The notes beneath the pieces are model-generated. The model saw only the letters and a program-made list of their open reading frames with translations. It was not told the origin of the DNA and searched no databases. From Candidatus Desulfopertinax cowenii (GTDB lineage: Bacteria; Bacillota; Desulfotomaculia; Desulfotomaculales; Desulforudaceae), in contig MPOA01000002.1 in the NCBI GenBank assembly GCA_001899445.1, positions 268,250-332,249 of the forward strand: a stretch of 64,000 bases of DNA, in the 5' to 3' direction. Position numbers and translations under genes: made by a program. The stretch's first letter is position 1, and the number at the start of each line of letters is the position of its first letter. Shown here one piece after another: positions 26,945-34,711 of this stretch.

Positions 26945-27556
26945 ATGACAGCGAGCGAGTACCGGGTGTTGCCCGGGCCGGAGGGCTACCTGCCGCCGGC
27001 GGCGGCGTGTATGGGGGTAACGCTTCCGGAGCCAGGGGAGGCCTTGGTGGAAGGCAAGATAGTTCCGGAGGAAGACGCGTTGCAAAGGATCGCGGAGAAA
27101 TTGCTGGCGGCACGGAACCCAGTGTTTTTCCCAGGGCCGCTGGTTTTGTGGGCATGGAGAGAAGGAGTAGCGGAGAAGGCAAAAGCGGTGCTGGAGCTGG
27201 TAGAGGCAGCGGGGGCGCGGGTCATCCCCATGCCGGATTACCGGCCGAAGTACCCGATGATTAACCCGGCGGTGGAGATCAACCCAAATCATCCCAACCT
27301 GACGATCTGGCACAACCGGATCGACGTGGGGGTGTTCGTAGGGGTGCATTGCCACTACGCTAACGTAGCGCTGAAGATCATTCGGGGGGGCACCGACTGT
27401 TACACCATCGCGCTGTGTGGCGAGATGGGACACGAGGATGCCATGATTACGCTGCGGAGTGTTGATACGGCAAAGCTTAGACGGTTAACGGAAGCGGTGA
27501 AAGCACTCGCGCAAGCAGGGCTCCCGCGGGCGGCGGGGGAGCACGGAAGGCGGTAG
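26945..27556 (+). CDS. CdhB-like protein (CO dehydrogenase beta / ACDS epsilon-like family)
   Basis: A 203-residue soluble protein. The pattern ALQRIAEKLLAARNPVFFPG followed by a Rossmann-like region (KAVLELVEAAGARVIPMPDY) and IDVGVFVGVHCHYANVALKI resembles the DHS-like fold of CdhB, the epsilon subunit of archaeal CO dehydrogenase. No CO dehydrogenase catalytic genes are nearby; it instead heads a 2-oxoacid:ferredoxin oxidoreductase operon, so it may be an accessory or assembly subunit. ATG 26945 is favoured by GGGGAGGG six bases upstream over two earlier in-frame ATGs. The family call is tentative. Confidence 0.55.
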   Translation: MTASEYRVLPGPEGYLPPAAACMGVTLPEPGEALVEGKIVPEEDALQRIAEKLLAARNPVFFPGPLVLWAWREGVAEKAKAVLELVEAAGARVIPMPDYRPKYPMINPAVEINPNHPNLTIWHNRIDVGVFVGVHCHYANVALKIIRGGTDCYTIALCGEMGHEDAMITLRSVDTAKLRRLTEAVKALAQAGLPRAAGEHGRR

Positions 27557-27596
27557 GGAGTAAAGAGGGGGCGTAAATTTGGGAGGTGGTGAGGGC

Positions 27597-28739
27597 GTGG
27601 CTATCCAGCGGGTGGTGACGCCGGAGCATCTGTTTTTCGAGGCGGAGCGGGAAAAGCAGTTCATCACAGGTAGCGAGGCGGTCAGGGAAGCAATCAGGCG
27701 GGCAAATGTCGATTTGGCGATCTCCTATCCGATCACCCCGCAGTCGGAGAGCATGCACCTGGTGGGGGATATTTACGCGGAAGGGTACCTGAAGGAGTAT
27801 TTTCGGGGGGAGAGCGAGTTTGCGGTAATGGCCGAGGTCGCGGGCGCTTCCATGGGGGGCGTGCGAGTATTCACGGCCACCGGGGGACCTGGGACCTTAC
27901 GAGCCTTTGAGATGTTTCCGACGTGGGCGGGGGCGCGATTGCCCATCGTCTGTACTTTTTTGACGCGGGGGGTAAATTCTCCTTTAACCATCCAGCCGGA
28001 CACCATCGAGATGGCGTTTATGTTGGACACAGGGATGCTGATGTTCCACGCGGAGAACGCGCAGGACCTGTACGACATGATCCTGAAGGCGTTCGTGATC
28101 GCGGAGCAACCGGACGTCCACCTTCCGGTTGGGGTGTTTGCGGACGGGTTTTTTGTCACCCATACGCGGGAACAGGTAGCGGTGGCGCCGGCGGACCTGA
28201 AGCTACCACCCTATGACCCCTATGCGGCGCCGGTGCCGGTGATGGACATGGAAAGCGCCCCGGTGCGGCAGATGCGGGATCCCTTCGTAATGAAGAGCAA
28301 CTTCATCAGCTATGCCGCCCACGCCTCCTGGCAACAGGAGATCTTGGCGGCGCAGGAGCGGGCGCGGAAGTATGTGCACAGGTACCTGGAGGGGCTGGTG
28401 GATGTGGAGCATCCGGAGGCAGCGGTGTTGGTAGTGACCTCCGGGACCATGGTGTCGCAGAGCAGGGAAGCCGTGGCCGTGGCTCGCCAGCAGGGACTGG
28501 ACATTGGGCTGGTGAAGGTGAAGAGCCTGCGCCCGTTTCCGCGGGAAGAGATCAAGACGCTGGCCCGGCAGGCCCGAACGATAATCGTGCCCGAGTACAA
28601 CCGGGTGGGATGGCTGTGCCGGGAGGTCAAGGCGGTGGTGGAGGACACCACGAAAGTGATCGGTGGTCCCCGGGTGTTCGGCGGGATGACGATGCCACCC
28701 GAGGTTGTTCTGGCCCAGATCAGGAGGTGTTGTGCGTGA
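27597..28739 (+). CDS. 2-oxoacid:ferredoxin oxidoreductase, alpha subunit (copy 1)
   Basis: A 380-residue alpha subunit of the PFOR superfamily. Domain I begins with the conserved ISYPITPQSESM (about residue 43) that contacts thiamine diphosphate, followed by ESEFAVMAEVAGASMGG. Domain II is at the C-terminus (SRPFPREEIK-like KSLRPFPREEI and VGWLCREVKA). With the beta, gamma and delta genes downstream it forms a four-gene enzyme interconverting a 2-oxoacid plus CoA (or water) with CO2 and reduced ferredoxin. The substrate is not readable from sequence: pyruvate, 2-oxoglutarate-like acids or oxalate are possible. GTG 27597 is chosen for its GGGAGGTGG site. Confidence 0.85.
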   Translation: MAIQRVVTPEHLFFEAEREKQFITGSEAVREAIRRANVDLAISYPITPQSESMHLVGDIYAEGYLKEYFRGESEFAVMAEVAGASMGGVRVFTATGGPGTLRAFEMFPTWAGARLPIVCTFLTRGVNSPLTIQPDTIEMAFMLDTGMLMFHAENAQDLYDMILKAFVIAEQPDVHLPVGVFADGFFVTHTREQVAVAPADLKLPPYDPYAAPVPVMDMESAPVRQMRDPFVMKSNFISYAAHASWQQEILAAQERARKYVHRYLEGLVDVEHPEAAVLVVTSGTMVSQSREAVAVARQQGLDIGLVKVKSLRPFPREEIKTLARQARTIIVPEYNRVGWLCREVKAVVEDTTKVIGGPRVFGGMTMPPEVVLAQIRRCCA

Positions 28740-29599
28740 GCGAGGGGTTGTTCAGGATCTCGCCCGGGTTTGAGGAGGTAATGCCGGCTGAGTACAAGGA
28801 GCTGGTCGCAGACGGCCCCTGCGGGAGAGAGGTAGGAGTTTCCGACCTGGGAGCGTTTAAGGAGCTGATCGAGGAGCACCCGCTGTGTGCCGGTTGTAGC
28901 GCGGCTCTGGCCCTGCGTCTGATTCTGGCCTCCTTACCCAAACCGGAAGACACCGTGATCGTGGGGTCAACGGGTTGTAGTTCGCTGGCCTTCACCCAGG
29001 TGGCAGTCCACAACATCCACTCCTTGTTCGGCAATCAGAATGCAGTGGCCGCAGGCCTGAAGCGGGCGCTCCGGTTACGGTTTCCGGATAAGGTGAAAGA
29101 TGTGGTGGTGATTGCGGGCGACGGGGCGACCGTGGATATTGGTCTGGATATGGTGATGCAGTCGTGGTTCCGGCGGGAGCATATTACCACCATCATGCTG
29201 GACAATGAAGTATATGCCAACACGGGGGGGCAGGAGAGCGGGATGTCCCTGCGGGGGATGGTGCTGCACATGGCCCCCTTGGGGAAAAGGTTTCCTAAGG
29301 TGGCCTTGCCGGAGATCGCCCGCGAGGCCGGCTGTGCGTACGTAGCTGCAATTTCCCCGGCCCAACCGAAGCGGCTGGGGAGGGTGGTGCGGCGGGCCAT
29401 CCTGGTGGCGCGGGAGGTCGGACCCACCTATGTGCAGATTTTCTGTCCCTGTCCAACCAACTTCAAGTTTCGGCCCGACGAATCACTCCAAAAGATCAAG
29501 CAACGCCAGAAAGAAGGGGCTTTCCAGGTGCGGGAGTACGTTTCGCCGGAGGCCCAGGCGTTTCTGGCCGAACTGGAGGGGGCGGACCATGAGGAATAG
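28736..29599 (+). CDS. 2-oxoacid:ferredoxin oxidoreductase, beta subunit (copy 1)
   Basis: A 287-residue thiamine-diphosphate and [4Fe-4S] subunit. HPLCAGCSAALALR gives the CxxC pair and GSTGCSS the third cysteine; a fourth lies near PCPTNFKF. The TPP-binding motif runs from AGDGATVDIG to LDNEVYANTGGQESG. The GTG start overlaps the alpha-1 stop by four bases with AGGAGG upstream. It is closely similar to the second beta subunit at 31858. The gamma subunit ATG overlaps its end. Confidence 0.9.
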   Translation: MSEGLFRISPGFEEVMPAEYKELVADGPCGREVGVSDLGAFKELIEEHPLCAGCSAALALRLILASLPKPEDTVIVGSTGCSSLAFTQVAVHNIHSLFGNQNAVAAGLKRALRLRFPDKVKDVVVIAGDGATVDIGLDMVMQSWFRREHITTIMLDNEVYANTGGQESGMSLRGMVLHMAPLGKRFPKVALPEIAREAGCAYVAAISPAQPKRLGRVVRRAILVAREVGPTYVQIFCPCPTNFKFRPDESLQKIKQRQKEGAFQVREYVSPEAQAFLAELEGADHEE

Positions 29600-30266
29600 T
29601 AAGACGTTCATTCGCATGTCAGGTCTGGGGGGCCAGGGGGTGGTGACGGCCGCCCACATTCTGGGGATGGCCGCCGCGAAGGATGGATTGGAAAGCACGG
29701 TCAACCCCTTTTTTGGGGCGGAGAAACGGCTGGCACCGGCCGAGAGTTACGTGCGGATTGCCACGGAGAAGATCTACGAGCGGGGCGAGGTGCTGTTTCC
29801 GAACATCATCTTGATCTTTCACCCGCACGTGATCACTCTGGGGAAGTGCTACACCATGCCGTTTTTCGCTGGTTTGCAGCCGGGGGGCATGGTCATTGTC
29901 AATACAGACCGCGCGCAGGATTTGCTGCGGGAGGACGAGCGGGCGGGACTTATGCGCCTGGAAGCCCGGGTGTATTGTGTACCGGCCACGCGGGTGGCCG
30001 TTGAGGTGGGGGGGACGGAGCTGTCAACAAACATCGCGATGCTGGGGGGGCTCTTGGGGGTGCAGAAGCTGGTCTCCCAGGAAGCGGTTAAGGAAGCGTT
30101 GCTGGAAAGGTTTGGCGGCGGGAAGTTCGTGGCTTCTGGAACAACGGCGGCGCTGGACGACGTGCTGAAGAGCAAGTTTAACCGGCTGGCCCACCTGGTC
30201 GAGAGAAACGTGGCGGTCTTGACGGCGGCCGGCGGGTCGGTGGAGGAATATCATCTTGGGGACTAG
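29589..30266 (+). CDS. 2-oxoacid:ferredoxin oxidoreductase, gamma subunit
   Basis: A 225-residue gamma subunit with the start motif IRMSGLGGQGVVTAAHILGMA, typical of the domain binding CoA in PFOR-type enzymes. Then ESYVRIA, and TNIAMLGGLLGVQKLV in the C-terminal half. It overlaps the end of beta-1 by eleven bases. Only one gamma gene is present for the two alpha-beta pairs in this locus. Confidence 0.88.
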   Translation: MRNSKTFIRMSGLGGQGVVTAAHILGMAAAKDGLESTVNPFFGAEKRLAPAESYVRIATEKIYERGEVLFPNIILIFHPHVITLGKCYTMPFFAGLQPGGMVIVNTDRAQDLLREDERAGLMRLEARVYCVPATRVAVEVGGTELSTNIAMLGGLLGVQKLVSQEAVKEALLERFGGGKFVASGTTAALDDVLKSKFNRLAHLVERNVAVLTAAGGSVEEYHLGD

Positions 30267-30283
30267 GGGGGGCGACTCAAGCC

Positions 30284-30478
30284 ATGTATGCTGCCGCGAA
30301 AATCGAATTGGAGAAGTGTATTGGATGCAAACTATGCATCCTGTCGTGCCCGGAACCTAACGTGCTGTTGTATTTGCCAGAGACGAAGCAGGTGTCCGTA
30401 AACCAGCAGCGTTGCAAAGGCTGCGGACTTTGCGTGGTCATCTGCCCCAAGGATGCGCTGTCGGTCAGCAGCATCTGA
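30284..30478 (+). CDS. 2x[4Fe-4S] ferredoxin-type delta subunit
   Basis: A 64-residue polyferredoxin with two cluster motifs: CIGCKLCILSCPEPNVL (about residues 13-29) and CKGCGLCVVICPKDAL (about 44-59). As the delta subunit it would pass electrons from the beta-subunit cluster to external ferredoxin. It is 18 bases after gamma. The 180-bp gap downstream before the second alpha gene has no clear terminator. Confidence 0.9.
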   Translation: MYAAAKIELEKCIGCKLCILSCPEPNVLLYLPETKQVSVNQQRCKGCGLCVVICPKDALSVSSI

Positions 30479-30658
30479 GGCCGCTAAGTGGAGTCGCGCC
30501 GGTCGGTCAAGCCGAGAGGACCCTTGGATCGCCCCGAATAGCTAGTTACCGGTCGGACGAGGGGTGAAGGAGTCCGGAATGCCGGAGCACCTCCTGGAAC
30601 GAGAGTGCTTGAAAGCCCTAATTCTCGCGCCGAGACACAGAGGGGAATCGGAGGGGAA

Positions 30659-31834
30659 ATGACTAGACAACAACGCGAAGTCGCCCCGGAATACCTGTTT
30701 TTCGAAGCTCCCGGGAAGCAGGTTTTCATAACGGGTAGTGAAGCGGTGGCCGAAGCAGTCAAGCGGGGCAATGTAGACATGGCTATCGCCTATCCCATCA
30801 CTCCGCAGAGTGAAAGTATGCACTTGATCGGAGATTTGTATGCTCAGGGCTACCTGAAGGACTATTACCGGGCCGAGAACGAATTTGCGGTTATGGCTGC
30901 TGTGCACGGGGCCTCCCTGGGGGGCGGACGAGTTTTTACAGCCACCTCCGGCCCTGGAACCCTGCGGGCGATGGAGATGTTTCCAGTTTGGGCCGGGGCA
31001 AGACAACCGATCGTTTGTGCCTTTATGTGCCGGGGCGTTTCCCTTCCCCCTTCGATTCAACCGGAGAACATCGAAATGGCTATGCTCCTAGACACTGGCA
31101 TGCTGATGTTTCACGCCGAGGATGCCCAGGACTTCTTCGACATGATCCTGAGGGCCTACGTCATCGCGGAGCAACCGGACGTTCATCTACCGGCGGGGGT
31201 TTTCGTAGACGGGTTCTTTGTCACCCACACGCGGAGTGCGGTGATGCTTCCACCGGAGGATATTAAGCTTCCGGCCTACGATCCGCGGCGGACGCCGGTC
31301 CCGATCTTCGATATGGAGACTCCTCCGATGCGGACCATCAGGGATCCGTTGCTCAACAAGAGTAACTTTATCAGTTATCTGGCCAATGCCAGTTGGCATC
31401 AGGAGGTCATCGCCGCCGCTGAACGGGCCCGCAAGTATATTCGGCGTTACATGGGAGGGCTTCTGGAGGTAGAAGACTCTTCGGCCAAGATCTTCTTAGC
31501 CGCCTCGGGGACCGCGGTGTCGCAGAGCCGGGAAGCAATCAGGGTCTTAAAGGACGAGGGTATTCAGGTGGGGCTGATCAAGATCAAGTCCATTAGGCCC
31601 TTTCCAGCCGAAGAGATCGCGACCGTTACGTCCCACGCTGAACTGATCGTGGTGCCCGAGTTCAATATGGGCGGATGGTTGGCCCGGGAGATCAAGGCCG
31701 CGCTGGATAACAACAGGAGGGTGGTGGGCGGTCCCAGGGTGTTCGGGGGGATGACCATGCCGGCAGAGTTGATAGTCGACGAAGTCAAGAATGCTCTCCG
31801 GAACCGCTCTAGAGCACAACGGTCCAATTCCTAG
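30659..31834 (+). CDS. 2-oxoacid:ferredoxin oxidoreductase, alpha subunit (copy 2)
   Basis: A 391-residue paralogue of the alpha subunit at 27597, colinear with it from LFFEA at the start to GGPRVFGGMTMP at the end and about two-thirds identical by eye. It keeps IAYPITPQSESMHLIGD. Changes occur in the central loop (CRGVSLPPSIQ versus TRGVNSPLTIQ), near the presumed substrate pocket, suggesting a different or broadened substrate. ATG 30659 has GGAGGGGAA upstream. It is paired with beta-2; no second gamma or delta gene follows. Confidence 0.85.
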   Translation: MTRQQREVAPEYLFFEAPGKQVFITGSEAVAEAVKRGNVDMAIAYPITPQSESMHLIGDLYAQGYLKDYYRAENEFAVMAAVHGASLGGGRVFTATSGPGTLRAMEMFPVWAGARQPIVCAFMCRGVSLPPSIQPENIEMAMLLDTGMLMFHAEDAQDFFDMILRAYVIAEQPDVHLPAGVFVDGFFVTHTRSAVMLPPEDIKLPAYDPRRTPVPIFDMETPPMRTIRDPLLNKSNFISYLANASWHQEVIAAAERARKYIRRYMGGLLEVEDSSAKIFLAASGTAVSQSREAIRVLKDEGIQVGLIKIKSIRPFPAEEIATVTSHAELIVVPEFNMGGWLAREIKAALDNNRRVVGGPRVFGGMTMPAELIVDEVKNALRNRSRAQRSNS

Positions 31835-31857
31835 CTGGAATTCACAGGAGGCGGCTA

Positions 31858-32697
31858 ATGTCAACCAAGATAATCACACCCGTTGATGAATTTGCGGACT
31901 GCTTGCCCCAAGAATACAAGGAATTGGTGGCCCGCGGGCCTTACCGCGAGCCCAGGTCCGTGGAGGACCTGGGCACTTTCAAAGAGATTATCGAAGAACA
32001 CCCGCACTGCGCAGGCTGTGGAGTGTCCTTGGGGATTCGCCTCTTGGCTGCGGCTCTGCCGTCCCCCGAGGATACCCTTATTGTCGGGACGCCTGGCTGT
32101 TCGTTCTTCGGCTTGGTTCAGACCGCCCTGAATTACTCAAACACGGCCTTTGGTAATCAAAACGCCGTAGCTGCCGGCCTGAAAAGAATGTTGCAAATCC
32201 GCTTTCCCCACGTGCACAAGGACGTGGTGGTAGTTGCAGGTGACGGGGGCATCGCCGATATCGGCCTGGACCTGACGCTTCATTCCTGGTTCCGGCAGGA
32301 GAAGATTACCACCATCATGCTGGACAATGAGGTATACGCCAATACCGGGGGCCAGGAAAGCGGCATGAGCAGGCAGGGACGGGTTCTAAACATGGCGCCT
32401 CAGGGCAAACGTTTTCCCAAAATACCGGTTTTTGAAATGGCCAAGGTTTCGGGTTGCGTGTATGGCGTACGAGTGACGGTGGCCAGTCCCCGCAAAGTAG
32501 GGCGAGCAGTTAGGAACGCGATCCTCGTTGCGCGTGAATTTGGGCCTACCTATGTCCAGATTTTTACCCCTTGTCCCACCAATATGAAGTTTTCCCCTAA
32601 CCAAACCCTCAAGGTAGCCAAAGAGGCGGAAAAGGACCACTACACGTACGAGGAATTCTTGAGTACAGAGGTGGCGACGTACCTGGCCCAACTGTGA
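31858..32697 (+). CDS. 2-oxoacid:ferredoxin oxidoreductase, beta subunit (copy 2)
   Basis: A 279-residue paralogue of beta-1. The CxxC pair is in HPHCAGCGVSLGIR, the third cysteine in GTPGCSF (GSTGCSS in copy 1), and the TPP site from AGDGGIADIG to LDNEVYANTGGQ. The TFKEIIEEHP start region is shared. It lies 23 bases after alpha-2 with AGGAGG upstream. It probably uses the gamma and delta subunits encoded before alpha-2. The gene ends the plus-strand cluster and faces the CaCA gene. Confidence 0.88.
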   Translation: MSTKIITPVDEFADCLPQEYKELVARGPYREPRSVEDLGTFKEIIEEHPHCAGCGVSLGIRLLAAALPSPEDTLIVGTPGCSFFGLVQTALNYSNTAFGNQNAVAAGLKRMLQIRFPHVHKDVVVVAGDGGIADIGLDLTLHSWFRQEKITTIMLDNEVYANTGGQESGMSRQGRVLNMAPQGKRFPKIPVFEMAKVSGCVYGVRVTVASPRKVGRAVRNAILVAREFGPTYVQIFTPCPTNMKFSPNQTLKVAKEAEKDHYTYEEFLSTEVATYLAQL

Positions 32698-32733
32698 GCG
32701 GAAAAGTCGACCATACCCTATTCTAGTAGCCCC

Positions 32734-32759
32734 CCGGTATAGGCAAGAGCGCCTGCCGG
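32734..32759. terminator. Weak hairpin between convergent genes
   Basis: CCGG and AGGC (32734-32744) pair with GCCT and CCGG (32751-32759), with small bulges, in the gap between the oxidoreductase genes and the oppositely directed antiporter gene. The T-run is poor, so a terminator role is only possible. Confidence 0.35.
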
Positions 32760-32785
32760 TTTGGGTTATTTATATTTTTACCCAA

Positions 32786-33775
32786 TCAGGAAAGGCGGAG
32801 CAGGGCGACCGCGTAAAGAACCGTACACAGTACCAGCACCCCTGCCTCCAGGCGGTTGACCCGGCCCCGGGAAAAGCAGAAGAGCATCAACAATCCCGTA
32901 AATCCTAGCATCACCGGAAGAGAGAAATTTACCAGCGCAGGCGAGATCGCGAACGGAAAAACGCTGGCTGTGGTCCCGGCGATTGCCAGGATGTTGAAAA
33001 CATTGCTGCCCACGATGTTACCGATGGCCAAGGACGGCAGTCTCCTGTAGGCGGCCACCACCGAAGCTACCAGTTCAGGTAGTGACGTTCCCAGGGCGAC
33101 GATCGTCACCCCGACCACCGCTTCACTGAGGCCCACCCGGTGGGCGAACTCCACCGCGCTGCGAACGAATAACTGCGCCCCCGAACCGAGCAGAATCAGC
33201 CCGGTTACCACCAGAAGAGCCGCCTTGAGCAAGGGTACTTTGCCGGCCGGAATTTCTGTATTATCCGGGCGGGCGGCAACTGCCCCAGGATCCTTTTGGG
33301 GCCCAGACGTGGCCCGAAGTCCGATTCCCAGCCTGGCTGACCTCAGGGAATACCAGATAAACAGGACAAAGAGGCCGAGGAAAGTCAGTCCCTCGAGCCG
33401 TGAAATTTCGAGGGAGCGGCCAAACAGGAGGAGGACCACCGAGATCACCAGCAAGAAGGGGATCATCCGCGTGTTGAGGGTGTCGTCCACCCTGATGGGC
33501 ATCAGCAGCCCGGCCAGTCCCAGAACCAGCCCGATATTGACGATATTGCTTCCGATCACATTACCCAGGGCGACGTCCCCCCGCCCGTGATAGGCACTAA
33601 TCAGACTGGTGGCCAGTTCTGGAGCTGAGGTGCCGAAAGCGACCACCGTCAGGCCGATAACCAGGGGCGAAATCCCTAGGAAAATCGCCAGGCGGCTGCT
33701 CCCGCGCACGAGCCACTCGGCTCCGACCAGCAGCAGGGCCAGTCCAATTGCCAAGGAGAGTATGATGGTGAACAT
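32786..33775 (-). CDS. CaCA-family calcium/sodium (cation) antiporter
   Basis: A 329-residue membrane protein of the YrbG type with two inverted alpha-repeat halves. Repeat 1 has LVVIGLTVVAFGTSAPELA-like sequence (around residues 37-56) then DVALGNVIGSNIVNIGLVLG. Repeat 2 has VVGVTIVALGTSLPELVASV and IGNIVGSNVFNILAI. These GTSxPE and GNxxGSN motifs bind the cations. It likely exports Ca2+ in exchange for Na+ or H+. Transcribed alone on the minus strand; neighbours give no functional hint. Confidence 0.92.
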   Translation of the reverse strand: MFTIILSLAIGLALLLVGAEWLVRGSSRLAIFLGISPLVIGLTVVAFGTSAPELATSLISAYHGRGDVALGNVIGSNIVNIGLVLGLAGLLMPIRVDDTLNTRMIPFLLVISVVLLLFGRSLEISRLEGLTFLGLFVLFIWYSLRSARLGIGLRATSGPQKDPGAVAARPDNTEIPAGKVPLLKAALLVVTGLILLGSGAQLFVRSAVEFAHRVGLSEAVVGVTIVALGTSLPELVASVVAAYRRLPSLAIGNIVGSNVFNILAIAGTTASVFPFAISPALVNFSLPVMLGFTGLLMLFCFSRGRVNRLEAGVLVLCTVLYAVALLRLS

Positions 33776-33949
33776 CTAGGCGGGCACCCCCTCTTCAGTC
33801 TCTCGTTCAGTTTGGCGCGCAAGGCAGCTTCTAATTCAAGTCGGCGGGTGCGGCCCTGGCCTGATCCCAGATCAGCCCCGGTTGTTTAGGCCAAAAATTA
33901 CTTTGGCGTTTCTAATGGTGTCACCCGCTAAGGGTAACATGCTGGTCTG

Positions 33950-34385
33950 CTGTGGTGGGTCCAAAAAAAAAAGAGATTACGACCGACAAATTCATGGTGG
34001 CGGATTTTGGACCGAATCGGTCGCCCATTGTTTGACAAGGCCTATTTCGAGTCCAAAATCACTGAAAGCAAGTATTGGACTATCTCCAATATTGAACTAG
34101 GCGACCTTGAAGCGTCTGCGGGATACTTTTCTGGGCAAGACCGTCCCCTTCAGAAATTACCAGGACTGGCCGAGTGAAGGAAATCCTGGCTGCCTATCGC
34201 GGTCAGCAAAAGATCGAACAGGCCTTCAGAGAGGAGAAGGATCCGCATTCGTCAGTTTTACGCCGAATTTCACTGGATGAACCAGAAGATCCGAATGCAC
34301 GCCTTCTACTGTGTTTGGCTCTAACCCTAAAGCCCCAAAGCCCTTGTGTTTCAAGGGCTGGCGGGTTTCACGTGTTGTTAACTTC
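33950..34385 (+). pseudogene. IS1634/IS4-type transposase, C-terminal remnant
   Basis: Plus-strand frames give KKKRDYDRQIHGG, then LKRLRDTFLGKTVPFRNYQD, then a frame change to KEILAAYRGQQKIEQAFREE and another to FYAEFHWMNQKIRMHAFYC. This order (DTFLGKT, YRGQ.K.EQAFR, FHWT.QKIR.HAF) is the end of IS1634-like transposases. At least two frameshifts disable it. The stretch 33776-33949 before it has nothing I recognise. Confidence 0.65.
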
Positions 34386-34396
34386 GTAAACTTCTG

Positions 34397-34588
34397 CTAG
34401 ATGGCGCGCACTACACGGCCGCTCTTAAGGCAGCGTGTGCAGACCCTGATCCGCTTGGGCTTGCCATCCACCAGCGCCCGGACCCGCTGCAGGTTCGGTT
34501 CCCAGGTGCGCTTGGTGCGGATGTGGGAGTGGCTGACTTGCATCCCGACTAGCACGCCCTTACCGCAAATCTCGCATCTCTTGGCCAC
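34397..34588 (-). CDS. rpmB: 50S ribosomal protein L28
   Basis: A 63-residue L28 starting MAKRCEICGKGVLVGMQVSH. The cysteine pairs CEIC and CTRC form the zinc-binding form of the protein. KRTWEPNLQRVRA and the C-terminal KSGRVVRAI match the family. A GTG at 34588 is the start, with AAGGAGG eight bases before it; the frame is open further back without homology. It stands alone between a transposase remnant and the hdrA gene. Confidence 0.95.
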   Translation of the reverse strand: MAKRCEICGKGVLVGMQVSHSHIRTKRTWEPNLQRVRALVDGKPKRIRVCTRCLKSGRVVRAI

Positions 34589-34711
34589 AGACTCCACCTC
34601 CTTGTGCAAACCACGCCCCCATTCTACCAAAGCTGGAGGTTTGGTGCAAGCGCTAGTTTTCCTAAGTGCCGCCTGTCAAGGCGGATCACAGCCCTAGGCG
34701 GGGGTGCAAAC

